From: ZC4RG20 sp964553875
GTDB lineage: Bacteria > Pseudomonadota > Gammaproteobacteria > Steroidobacterales > Rariloculaceae
Length of the DNA: 41,064 nucleotides
NCBI GenBank assembly: GCA_964553875.1
Contig: CAZKNH010000020.1
Location: 1-41,064 of the forward strand
Direction: 5' to 3'
Shown here one piece after another: positions 1-6,893 of this stretch. Both the position numbers and the translations under genes were made by a program. The notes below the pieces were generated by a model, which saw nothing but the letters and a program-made list of their open reading frames with translations, ran no database searches and was not told the DNA's origin. How positions within the stretch are numbered: the stretch's first letter is position 1; every line of letters starts with the position of its first letter.

Positions 1-33
1 CATACCCCAGGTTCTTGGCGGTCGTGAGGCTGC

Positions 34-243
34 GTTACCGGAATTTCAGTTCACTGTTTGACGTAATCAACACTCGAGCTCGCAATTCGCTGAAAAAGCT
101 TGGAAGCGAGATAATGCCAGGAGGCCGATTTACACGGCGGTGAGACTTGGAAATTACAGGAGGCCTGTTACCGAAATTCCCTTGTCGCGACATCCGATGC
201 CACTCCAACGAAGTTTCGGTAACCCCCTCTGAAATCCGGTAAC
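34..243. repeat. Nested inverted repeats, possible remnant of a mobile element end
   Basis: The outer arms are gttaccggaatttcag at 34-49 and ctgaaatccggtaac at 229-243, which are reverse complements except for one missing base. An inner pair, gttaccgaaa at 167-176 and tttcggtaac at 214-223, is perfect and shares the same gttaccg core. Bases 1-256 contain no gene I can support. The arrangement resembles the ends of a small non-autonomous element or a recombinase binding array beside the broken arsenic genes, but I cannot name a family. Confidence 0.5.
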
Positions 244-256
244 GGCTTTCCTAACA

Positions 257-682
257 GTGACTGAATTGCGGAAGCTCACGGGTACTTCCTGTAGCACCGG
301 TGAGGATGTACGTGCAATCGCGACAAGTTTGACATCGTCGAAGCCGCTTACCCAGGCGGACGTCTCTGCGGCCTACGTCGTCGAGGTGGTGGGGCTCGAG
401 CTCTCGCCGCCTCATGGCTTGCTGCGCTCCCTCGTCGTCGAGCCGCGCGCCCGCTCTGGCGGTCTCGGCTCGCGCCTTCTGGCACATGCCGAGGCTCACG
501 CGCGCTCTCGCGATGTGCGGTCACTGTACCTGCTCACGACGACCGCGGAAGCGTTCTTTGGCGCCCGCGGCTACGTGCGCGCTGATAGGCGCGAAGCGCC
601 ACCGTTCATCCGTTCCTCTCCCGAATTCACCGCGCTGTGCCCTGAAAGCGCGGCCTTTATGGTCAAACACCTTCCGGAGTGA
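257..682 (+). CDS. GNAT acetyltransferase, ArsN2-like (arsenic-associated), possibly shortened at the N-terminus
   Basis: This 141-residue protein is a GNAT-fold N-acetyltransferase. The acetyl-CoA loop RSGGLGSRL fits RxxGxG, and LLRSLVVEP before it and LYLLTTTAEAFFGARGY after it are typical of ArsN2, which travels with ars operons. The C-terminal half, including FTALCPESAAFMVK, looks complete. The N-terminal half does not: between ADVSA and VVGLEL about 10-15 residues normally present in this family seem to be missing, and the first 35 residues match poorly, so the protein may be damaged. The start used is GTG at 257. The stop lies 5 nt before the ATG of the arsI relic, which indicates one original operon. 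Family confidence is good; activity is doubtful. Confidence 0.7.
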   Translation: MTELRKLTGTSCSTGEDVRAIATSLTSSKPLTQADVSAAYVVEVVGLELSPPHGLLRSLVVEPRARSGGLGSRLLAHAEAHARSRDVRSLYLLTTTAEAFFGARGYVRADRREAPPFIRSSPEFTALCPESAAFMVKHLPE

Positions 683-687
683 TCCCG

Positions 688-1042
688 ATGAAACGCCTAC
701 ATGTCCACGTGGCCGTCGAGGACCTCGAGGCCTCGGTTCGAATTTGCTCGCATCTGTTCGCCGCAGAGCCGACCGTACTCAAGACCGACTACGCCAAGTG
801 GATGCTGGAGGATCCGCGCGTGAACTTCGCCATCAGCGCGCGTGGCGCCGCCGCCGGCATCCAGCACCTCGGGATTCAGGTCGAGGATCGGGGCGAGCTC
901 GAGGAGGTTTATGGGCGGCTCAAACGGGCCGACCGCCCGGTGCTCGAGGAAGGTCTTACTACTTGCTGCTACGCCCAGAGTGAGAAGAGCTGGATCGAAG
1001 ATCCGCAAGGGCGTCAGGTGGGAGACCTTCCTTACGACGGGC
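688..1042 (+). pseudogene. arsI: ArsI/CadI-type C-As lyase (VOC fold), frameshifted and truncated
   Basis: ArsI is a VOC-fold dioxygenase that cleaves the carbon-arsenic bond of trivalent methylarsenicals. Family hallmarks are visible: MKRLHVHVAVEDL at the start, YAKWMLEDPRVNFAIS, HLGIQVED and the TTCCYAQSEKSW segment with the adjacent cysteines that bind arsenic. A GGAG ribosome site precedes ATG 688. After DPQG the frame is wrong: the expected WETFLTTG is encoded in the +1 frame from 1019, so one base has been gained near 1018. Past 1042 the ArsI sequence stops altogether, and the last 25-30 residues are replaced by the flavin monooxygenase fragment. The original 688 frame stays open to 1524, so a chimeric protein could still be made. 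Confidence 0.75.
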
Positions 1043-1045
1043 ATC

Positions 1046-1524
1046 GGCGCAACTTCGGCTTTCAACGCCTATTTGGAGTCGACACGACAGAGCTTGCTCT
1101 GCGCTCGGGTCTACTCACAACAGACAAAGCTAGCGTCGCCGGCCGGCTCGTGCGTGTGCTCAACGTAACACCCGGATTAAATCTCCAACTTCGGGCGCTG
1201 CGTAGAGCAGGCATCGAGGTGATGCCCCGCTGCATCGACGCCGAAGGGACTCGTGCAACTCTTGCCGACGGTAGCCAACATGACGTCGATGCCGTGATCT
1301 TTGCCATGGGCTACGAGGACGATACGACATGGGTGGACATTCTCGAGGCTACCGAGGGAGAGCGATTTCTGGAGCAACGCGGAATCTCGCCGGTACCCCG
1401 GCTCTGCCACGTGGGACGCGATTGGCAGACGTCTCGTGCATCCGGATTGGTCTGCGGAGTCGCATACGATGCAGAGACGATCGGCGCCCATCTGACTAAA
1501 GGAATGGGGTCGCTCGACGCTTGA
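1046..1524 (+). pseudogene. 3' fragment of an ArsO-like flavin-containing monooxygenase
   Basis: About 150 residues correspond to the C-terminal part of FAD/NADPH-dependent monooxygenases of the kind found in ars operons. The segment LRRAGIEVMPRCIDAEG is followed by DVDAVIFAMGYEDD (the FATGY-type motif with M in place of T) and by PVPRLCHVGRDW. The N-terminal FAD- and NADPH-binding GxGxxG domains are absent, so no oxidase function is expected. The fragment is read in the same frame as the 5' part of arsI, which gives a 281-residue (from GTG 679) hybrid open frame that is best explained by a deletion joining two neighbouring ars genes. The family is clear; the exact ArsO subgroup is inference. 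Confidence 0.65.
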
Positions 1525-2038
1525 TCACAACTATACAGTACCGCGCCGTTGCCCAGTGGTACGCGGGAGGCGCTGGTAAAATTGAACTGATGCACTACGC
1601 GTCCCGCGTTCTCAGCCTTCATTGCGTCCCTTGTCCGCCCATCGTCGAAACAACGTCGCAGCAGGTTTGACAGAGCGCCTCCGCTAGCCTCAGCCGATCG
1701 TCGAGTCTGTGCCAGCGGCCGGATGCCTTGTCGGATAGCTGAAACACCTGCTCGAGGCCCCCTATTCGCACCCGACTACCCTTGATACGTGCCCTGCAGG
1801 GTCTCTCCGAATGTCCTCGTACGACCGCCCCCGCTGTTAGAGCGCCTCGCCTGAGGAAGGCAATAGCGGTGTGATCGACTTCGACGACCCGGACCTGATC
1901 ATCGTGACCGAAACGGTAGGTCAGAGCGCGAGGTTCTCGTGCTGGACGAGGGAGTAGCTTCGCGAGCATCCTCTCTGCTCAGGGTCGATTGAGCCGTGCT
2001 GCACGACCTGGCCCCACCCCGACCCCGCGCTCGTTCGA
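1525..2038. other. Intergenic stretch between the ars relic and the adhesin gene
   Basis: This 514-base stretch contains no recognisable gene, RNA or repeat. The only long open frame is the doubtful minus-strand one at 1619-1969, listed separately. Two genes converge here, the ars remnant from the left and the adhesin from the right. I saw no hairpin with a T-run after either stop. Confidence 0.5.
1619..1969 (-). CDS. Possible hypothetical protein (116 aa)
   Basis: This open frame lies downstream of the adhesin gene on the same strand. The segment RFGHDDQVRVVEVDHTAIAF reads like a folded protein rather than a shadow, but I recognise no family. It is arginine-rich, has no signal peptide or membrane segment, and a purine-rich AGAGAGG sits directly against the ATG, too close for a good ribosome site. 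It could be a real small gene, a degraded gene or chance. Confidence 0.25.
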   Translation of the reverse strand: MLAKLLPRPAREPRALTYRFGHDDQVRVVEVDHTAIAFLRRGALTAGAVVRGHSERPCRARIKGSRVRIGGLEQVFQLSDKASGRWHRLDDRLRLAEALCQTCCDVVSTMGGQGTQ

Positions 2039-3940
2039 TCAGAACTCGAACGCGAACCCGCCGCGAACGACGGGCTTGTCGTCGGCAGCAGCCACGCCCA
2101 GGGACCAGACCATACTCTCGCGTGGAGCCCGCGCCACGGACAGGCCGATGGCAGTCCGCCCGTCGAAGTGGCCCACGCCGACGCCAAGCGCCGTCTTCCC
2201 GACCGTCGAAGGTTGCACGTTCATCATAGCAGCCGCCGCGGCAATTCCGCGGGCCGCGTAAGTGCGCGCCTCGGAGACCTGCCGATCGGTATAGGCGTTA
2301 GCCATGGTGAGGGACATGCCGCCGGCATTAGCGATCGCAGCGTTCAGCTGGTCGACGTTGACGGCATCGGTGCCCGCGATGCCGGGAGCTACGTTCGTAA
2401 TGCGCCGCTCGTTCCCCGGCGAACCCACCGATACGGTATTGGGGCCGGACGTGATCGATCCATTGCCGATCGCTACAGAGTTGTCGTGGATGGCCTGAGC
2501 CTCGTTGCCGAATGCGGCCGAATAGTTGCCGGAAGCGACTGCGTTGTCTCCTATTGCAGTCGTGTTGAGCCCGGTCGCTTGCGCGCCTGTGCCGACGGCC
2601 ACGGATGAGACCGCCGTCGCACCCGCGCCGATCGCTACGGAGTTCGACTGGACGGCCGTTGCATTCCGGCCGACGGCGATGGCCGCCGTGGACTGTGCGT
2701 TCGCTCCCGAGCCCACGGCGATCGCGTCGGACGCGCCTGCGTCCACGGCGCCACCCGCCAGCTGCAGGTTGTTACCGCAGCTCACCGTGCCGCCGCTGAG
2801 ATCGCACACGCCAATCTGCACGAGTTGGTTGATGGCATCCTGAAGTCGGGCTAACGCGGCAAGCGCGTCCGCCTGGGCCGCATCCGCCCTGCCCTGCGCG
2901 GCAGCCACATTCTGATTCGTCGCGTAGAGCTGGCTGCCGTTGACCGCGTCCGTGCTCGTCGCCGAGATCGTGCCGCCGGCAACCCGAGTGACCTTGGCAT
3001 CGTTGGCGTCGATTCCTCCGGCAATGCTCGCGCCGCCGGCCGACACTGTGAGGCCGCTACCGACTGCCGCACTGCCGGTGATGCTCAGGGTTCCGGAGTT
3101 GACAGCGCCTGTCGTGGTGAGATTGCCGCCCGAGAGCACGGCCGTTCCATCCGAGAGCCCTTTCGCTTCCACGTTGCCCTGGCTCGTGATGTCGCCGGTG
3201 CTCGCGATGTCGCCGTGGCTGGTAATTCCGCCGTGGCTCGTGAGGGAACCCTGGGACGTTATGTTGCCCTGGCTCGTGATGTGGCCGGCGCTCGCGATGT
3301 CGCCGTGGCTGGTAATTCCGCCGTGGCTCGTGAGGAAACCCTGGGACGTTATGTTGCCTTGGCTCGCGATATTCCCGCCCGTAGAAAGCGAGCCAGAACT
3401 GGTGATATCAGCGACATTGATTAGACTGCGATGCAGTGACGCATTGCCGAAAGACACGACGTTCGCCTGCCCCCCGTCCGTGCTCCCGGCGCCGAGAACC
3501 AGGGAACCCGTCCCGGTCGCGCTCGCTTGACGCCCGATGGCGATGGACCGCTCAGCGCGCGACACGGCTCCGGCCCCGACTGCGATGGAGCCTCCGCCGT
3601 CCGCGATCGTGGGTGCTCCCACTCCTCCGCCCAGATCGATAACGCCTCCAATGGCGACATTCTCCTGAGTGGGCGCGCCACTGCCTAAAGAGGTTCGAGC
3701 ATAGGAGCCCACTGCGACGTCAGAGTTTCCATCGCCAAACGCCTGGAATCCGACAACCGTGCTGCGATCCTGGTCCGCGCTCGCGCCACTCCCGCACGCG
3801 ATACTTTGCGCGCCGGTGGATTGCCTGCAGACGTCCGTCGACGTTGTTCCACCGTCGAGCTGGGCATGGACCGATGGGGCCCCGCAGAATGCCGCAATGC
3901 AGCAAGACCCCACGAACGTGTGGATTAACTCCTTTCTCAT
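2039..3940 (-). CDS. Trimeric autotransporter adhesin (YadA-like, type Vc secretion)
   Basis: This 633-residue protein begins with a signal peptide (residues 1 to about 26, ending VHAQ). Head-type repeats follow (residues ~70-160, for example SIAIGRQASATGTGSLVLGAG), then a run of six-residue repeats GxITSQ/GxLTSH (~175-260), and a neck/stalk motif, ISATSTDAVNGSQL (~325-340). A second set of head repeats with AIAVGSGA and SVAIGAGAT cores comes next, then a second neck (GTDAVNVDQLNAAI) and the YadA membrane anchor (last ~75 residues, ending in F). Such proteins trimerise, form a 12-stranded barrel in the outer membrane and bind surfaces or host matrix. The start ATG is preceded by AAGGA at about 11 nt. 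The gene stands alone, with insertion-sequence debris upstream. Confidence 0.9.
   Translation of the reverse strand: MRKELIHTFVGSCCIAAFCGAPSVHAQLDGGTTSTDVCRQSTGAQSIACGSGASADQDRSTVVGFQAFGDGNSDVAVGSYARTSLGSGAPTQENVAIGGVIDLGGGVGAPTIADGGGSIAVGAGAVSRAERSIAIGRQASATGTGSLVLGAGSTDGGQANVVSFGNASLHRSLINVADITSSGSLSTGGNIASQGNITSQGFLTSHGGITSHGDIASAGHITSQGNITSQGSLTSHGGITSHGDIASTGDITSQGNVEAKGLSDGTAVLSGGNLTTTGAVNSGTLSITGSAAVGSGLTVSAGGASIAGGIDANDAKVTRVAGGTISATSTDAVNGSQLYATNQNVAAAQGRADAAQADALAALARLQDAINQLVQIGVCDLSGGTVSCGNNLQLAGGAVDAGASDAIAVGSGANAQSTAAIAVGRNATAVQSNSVAIGAGATAVSSVAVGTGAQATGLNTTAIGDNAVASGNYSAAFGNEAQAIHDNSVAIGNGSITSGPNTVSVGSPGNERRITNVAPGIAGTDAVNVDQLNAAIANAGGMSLTMANAYTDRQVSEARTYAARGIAAAAAMMNVQPSTVGKTALGVGVGHFDGRTAIGLSVARAPRESMVWSLGVAAADDKPVVRGGFAFEF
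3181..3360 (-). repeat. Two tandem 90-bp copies coding hexapeptide repeats in the adhesin
   Basis: Bases 3181-3270 and 3271-3360 are direct copies differing at only four positions. Each codes 30 residues made of five six-residue units of the form G-x-[IL]-[TA]-S-[QHTA]. The near identity indicates a recent in-frame duplication, which would lengthen the exposed part of the adhesin by 30 residues per copy. Confidence 0.9.
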
Positions 3941-4072
3941 AAGCGATCGTTCCTTCTTATCGTTTCGGACGAAAAAGCGGCTTGACAGAATATGTGGCGA
4001 CGCGCTTCCGTTCCTGAACGAAAGTCACATTAAGATGTCCTACATGCCAACTTGGCTTCGTCAGAGTCGAAG

Positions 4073-4162
4073 TTACGCCGCGAGCGTCTTCTCCTTCGCC
4101 AGCGCCGTCCTATCGAGGAACATCTGCATCGGCCTCTTGCCGTGGCACCAACGCCGGTTCTC
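4073..4162 (-). mobile_element. IS481-like transposase, 3' scrap
   Basis: On the minus strand, GKRPMQMFLDRTALAKEK followed by four residues and a TAA stop at 4073-4075 matches the C-terminal end of IS481/IS3-type DDE integrases, whose usual form is RWxxGKTPMQTFLD...AKEK. The preceding residues ENRRWCH fit the same alignment. The rest of the transposase is missing, so this is a dead fragment. IS481 is the most likely family, with other IS3-like elements possible. Confidence 0.6.
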
Positions 4163-4286
4163 GGTCAGCTCTTCGTGTTCCCAGGTCGTCGCGGCGACCG
4201 GATAAAAAGCCTCGGGTGGAGCGGCGACGGGCTGTGTCTGTTCGCGAAGGGGCTCGAGCGCGGCCGATTCGTGTGGCCGCGGGCTG
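4160..4286 (+). mobile_element. IS66-family TnpB (accessory protein) fragment
   Basis: The plus-strand reading LFVFPGRRGDRIKSLGW, then GLCLFAKGLERGRFVWP, is the highly characteristic core of IS66 TnpB (the IS66 Orf2 family). The N-terminal ~30 and C-terminal ~35 residues and the tnpA and tnpC genes are absent. It abuts the IS481-like scrap in the opposite orientation, which indicates one element inserted in or recombined with the other. Confidence 0.75.
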
Positions 4287-4372
4287 TTTGGATGCGCGAG
4301 AGCGCCTCTACCCTTTTACCGCCGTCCTCCAGCCTGCCTGGAGGGCGTTAAGGCGCGACGCTACCTCTATCT

Positions 4373-4462
4373 CTGGGTCCGGCGGAGAACGCGAAGCTGA
4401 AGCGGCTGGTTGCTGATCTGACGCTCGACAAGCACATACTCACCGAGGAAGCTACGATCTGA
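4373..4462 (+). mobile_element. IS3-family OrfA 3' scrap
   Basis: The plus-strand reading ENAKLKRLVADLTLDKHIL, closing at TGA 4460-4462, matches the leucine-zipper end of IS3-family OrfA, whose usual form is ENxRLKRLVADLTLDKxxL. The helix-turn-helix part is missing. The scrap overlaps the last 11 bases of the convergent NTF2-like gene, so the insertion event set the present 3' end of that gene. Confidence 0.65.
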
Positions 4463-4829
4463 TCTGACACGTGCCGCCCGCGTGGTCGATGACGTAAAGC
4501 CAGCGGCCATCTGCTTGCCGACGGAGGACCTCGATGGAGTTGCCCGACGCAAGGACGGCACCGCGCTCGTCCGTCACGGTCCAATCCGCTCGCAGGAGCG
4601 CCAGGTCGCCGTTCTCGAGACAGAAGCTGTTGGTCGACACCATCGTGCCCGGTAGCCGCAGCAGCGACTCGAGCTCGGCGCGGATTGCCGATCCGACGGT
4701 CGCTTTGCCGGTCGGATCGACGTGGATGGCGCCCGGCTCGTAAAGCGAGACCAGATCTTCAAGGTTTCGGCTATTGTAGATGCGTGCGAACGTCTCGTTC
4801 ATCTCGCGCGGCGTCGTGACCCTCGGCAT
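4452..4829 (-). CDS. NTF2-like (SnoaL/DUF4440-type) protein
   Basis: This 125-residue protein has the fold of the nuclear transport factor 2 superfamily. MNETFARIYNSRNLEDLVSLY is a typical first helix, LYEPGAIHVDPTGK the following turn, then LALLRADWTVT and a final strand RWLYVIDHAGG. Members are small cytoplasmic enzymes or ligand-binding proteins such as isomerases or dehydratases; no catalytic assignment is possible here. AAGGAG lies 8 nt before the ATG. The gene is divergent from an HxlR regulator across 78 bp, a common layout for regulator and target. Its last codons (TCQIRS) lie in DNA shared with the IS3 scrap, so the natural C-terminus may have been replaced. Confidence 0.8.
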   Translation of the reverse strand: MPRVTTPREMNETFARIYNSRNLEDLVSLYEPGAIHVDPTGKATVGSAIRAELESLLRLPGTMVSTNSFCLENGDLALLRADWTVTDERGAVLASGNSIEVLRRQADGRWLYVIDHAGGTCQIRS

Positions 4830-4848
4830 GAAAGTTCTCCTTCGTCGG

Positions 4849-4860
4849 TTGCCGAGGCAA
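4849..4860. promoter_or_regulatory. Palindrome between divergent genes, candidate HxlR operator
   Basis: TTGCC-GA-GGCAA is a perfect 5+2+5 dyad in the 78-bp gap between the NTF2-like gene and the HxlR gene, 19 bases upstream of the former. Position and symmetry suit a dimeric winged-helix regulator. The binding claim is inference. Confidence 0.35.
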
Positions 4861-4907
4861 GAGAATCATGGGGTTTTTGTCCTATCCAAACGGAAAGGTG
4901 CAGCTCG

Positions 4908-5309
4908 ATGACAGCGGATGCGATGGAGGATCGGATACCGCTCGACGTGCCTTCCCCGCGGCCACCGGTCGCGTGTCCGGTCGAAGACTGGATGGCCTTT
5001 CTCGGTCATCGGTGGACGTCGCTGATCCTGTGGCACCTGCAGAATGGCCCGCGACGATACGGCGAGCTGGAGGCACTCCTTCCGGGTATCACGCCGAAGG
5101 TGCTGCGCGAGCGTCTGGATGGCCTCGAGCGGCGCAGCTTGCTCCGACGCCGTCCGCTCGCGATCTATCCGCGCGGTGTTGCGTATGAGCTCTCGCCCGC
5201 CGGAGCGCGGCTCGTGAAGATCCTGGATCAGCTCGAGCTTTGGTCGAAGACCGCGTTTTCGGAGCAACCGATCGCAGCGTTCCTTCGCCGAGCTCCAAGC
5301 AGAAGCTAA
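4908..5309 (+). CDS. HxlR-family transcriptional regulator
   Basis: This 133-residue winged-helix DNA-binding protein has the HxlR signature CPVEDWMAFLGHRWTSLILW, followed by GPRRYGELEALLPGITPKVL (recognition helix), LRERLDGLERRSLL and a wing ending YELSPAGARL. HxlR proteins act as dimers, and the cysteine of the CPV motif often senses electrophiles or redox stress. ATG 4908 is preferred because AAAGGTG lies just upstream and the family starts close to this point; the frame is open further upstream without homology. It is divergent from the NTF2-like gene, which is its probable target. Confidence 0.88.
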   Translation: MTADAMEDRIPLDVPSPRPPVACPVEDWMAFLGHRWTSLILWHLQNGPRRYGELEALLPGITPKVLRERLDGLERRSLLRRRPLAIYPRGVAYELSPAGARLVKILDQLELWSKTAFSEQPIAAFLRRAPSRS

Positions 5310-5798
5310 AGAGCGATGTCCATGCACATGTCGGACACACGCGGCGCTCCGGGGAACTGGTGTGCCCGCCTCGTTGCCTGGTTCCTCACGCTGGTGCCCG
5401 GCGCAACAACGGCTGGTCGCTGTATGGCTTGTGGCAGAGCATCAACCTGCAAGAGAAAACGGCCGAAGCGGACGCCGCGAGGGTACGGTTCGAACGCGCC
5501 TGGCGGCATGCGGATGTGACATCGGAGGCGTCGCGCTTTTGAAGGCGTCGGTGTGCCTGGACGTGCACTGCGAGACGAACTGCACCGACAACGCCGTCCG
5601 ACTTGTACACTTTGGGGCCATCTCACCGAAAACCGCAGCCGGGACTCAGGTCGAACCAATCGTCGAAGCGCATAACCTCACGCGCATACTGCGGCGATGC
5701 GAGCCCTGTGCAGATTCGCCAGTGCTCTCGCAAGTCTTGCTGAATGGTCCCGCTGCGCCGACAATTTCGCCCGGCTGCCGGGCTTTCGGGGAGAGAGC
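5310..5798. other. Intergenic stretch with a TPR-protein tail relic
   Basis: Between the HxlR gene and the acid phosphatase only one relic is recognisable, at 5402-5542. Bases 5543-5798 show no gene. A small perfect stem, gcccgg-ctg-ccgggc at 5769-5783, lies 15 bases before the phosphatase ATG and might affect its translation. Confidence 0.45.
5402..5542 (+). pseudogene. C-terminal tail of a TPR-type protein
   Basis: The reading RNNGWSLYGLWQSINLQEK, then RVRFERAWRHADV and a terminal ASRF before TGA 5540-5542, matches the closing helix pair of bacterial tetratricopeptide proteins, whose usual form is NGWSLFGLxxxLxxQ...RFxxAWxxADV...SRF. Only ~46 residues remain and no start is available, so it is a remnant. 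Confidence 0.55.
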
Positions 5799-6632
5799 AT
5801 GAATCGACGTGGTACCGCTATCCTGTGCCTTTGTCTTGGGGCGTTCGCCGGCCACGCCGGCGCGCAAAGCGCGAGCGGTGCCGCCGAGTCGACGCCTGCG
5901 AGCTCGATGGCGCCCGCCCGCCTCACGGGTTATCTCGGACGCGATGCGATTCCCGACTATCGGGTATTCCTGCCTCCCCCGCCCGCGGAGGACGGCCCGT
6001 TCGGCCAGGCCGATCTCGCCGTGTATCGCGCGACCCGCACGCTCGAAGGCACACCGCGCTGGGAGCTCGCTGCGAAAGACGCGGAGGCGGGCCCGGCGCT
6101 GCTCGCGGATTTCGGCTGTGCCCTCGGCGTTGATTTGAGCAACGCCCCCACGCCGCGTCTGTCGCGCCTGCTCGCCAGGGCAGTCGCCGATGTGTCGCCG
6201 ATCATCGGCGGTGCGAAAGATCACTATCAGCGGAAGCGCCCCTTCGTAGTGGAGAGCGGCCCGACCTGCGTCGCGACCTCCGAGGAGTTCGCGGCGAGCG
6301 GCTCCTATCCGTCGGGTCACTCGGCCGTCGGCTGGATGTACGCGCTTGTGCTGGCGGACGTCGCGCCGGAGCATGCCGCGGCCATCCTCGCGCGCGGCCG
6401 CGCCTACGGCGAGAGCCGGGTCGTGTGCGGCGTGCACTTCGTATCCGACGTGGATGCAGGACGGCTCGCATCGTCTGCCGTGTTCGCGGCGCTCGCCGCC
6501 GACCCGGAATTTCAAGCGGACGTCGCGAGCGCGCGCGAGGAGCTTGCTGCGCTACGGGGAGCGGGTACCGGAGCGCCGGACGGCGCTCGGTGCGCCCTCG
6601 AGAACGCGGCGTCGAGCGAACGGCCCTGGTAA
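5799..6632 (+). CDS. Class A non-specific acid phosphatase (PAP2 superfamily), exported
   Basis: This 277-residue protein releases phosphate from organic phosphomonoesters in the periplasm. A signal peptide covers residues 1-22 (cleavage after AGA). The three-part PAP2 signature is complete: KDHYQRKRP (KX6RP, residues 140-148), PSGH (171-174) and SR-X5-H-X3-D (S206, R207, H213, D217); H174 and H213 are the expected catalytic histidines. ATG 5799 is chosen because GGGGAGAGAG precedes it and the signal peptide starts there. Length and motif spacing fit the PhoN/class A group. The gene is alone on its strand; the next gene downstream, a TonB receptor, is 630 bases away. Confidence 0.9.
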   Translation: MNRRGTAILCLCLGAFAGHAGAQSASGAAESTPASSMAPARLTGYLGRDAIPDYRVFLPPPPAEDGPFGQADLAVYRATRTLEGTPRWELAAKDAEAGPALLADFGCALGVDLSNAPTPRLSRLLARAVADVSPIIGGAKDHYQRKRPFVVESGPTCVATSEEFAASGSYPSGHSAVGWMYALVLADVAPEHAAAILARGRAYGESRVVCGVHFVSDVDAGRLASSAVFAALAADPEFQADVASAREELAALRGAGTGAPDGARCALENAASSERPW

Positions 6633-6836
6633 CGAGGGGCGCGGCCGCTCGCGGCGCCCGGTGTCCGAGCGTCGTCGCTGGACATTGTCATTGACCTCCG
6701 AAAACGTCGCTGGACTCGGTTGCCCTGGCGACGCGTGCGTACGCGCGAGGGTGTAGCAGCCCCCGACGTTTCCATCCATCACCGTGCATCTTCAATCGGC
6801 AACAACGCGTTCGCGTTCCAACGTTCGTCGCACAAC

Positions 6837-6893
6837 TAGCCGTTGAACGACTCGATGAATCCGTTCTTCACGGACTTTCCGGCCGGATGAAGT
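6837..6893 (-). mobile_element. IS3-family OrfB scrap
   Basis: The minus-strand reading LHPAGKSVKNGFIESFNG, then TAG, matches the block around the catalytic glutamate of IS3-family DDE transposases, whose usual form is QPGKPxQNAFIESFNGRLRDE. Sequence either side has lost recognisable similarity. It marks another decayed insertion. Confidence 0.6.

Larger units (their letters stand above)
3941..4451. other. Intergenic stretch filled with insertion-sequence scraps
   Basis: No intact gene is present. Three transposase fragments of different families, listed separately, occupy most of 4073-4462. The ~130 bases next to the adhesin start (3941-4072) should contain its promoter; I could not fit a convincing -35/-10 pair there. 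Confidence 0.6.

Noticed and set aside
2527..2760. Repeated AIAVG/SVAIG coding units in the adhesin as a DNA repeat array or CRISPR
   Set aside because: The repetition is at the protein level (YadA head repeats) with degenerate DNA and no constant spacer; there are no CRISPR features.
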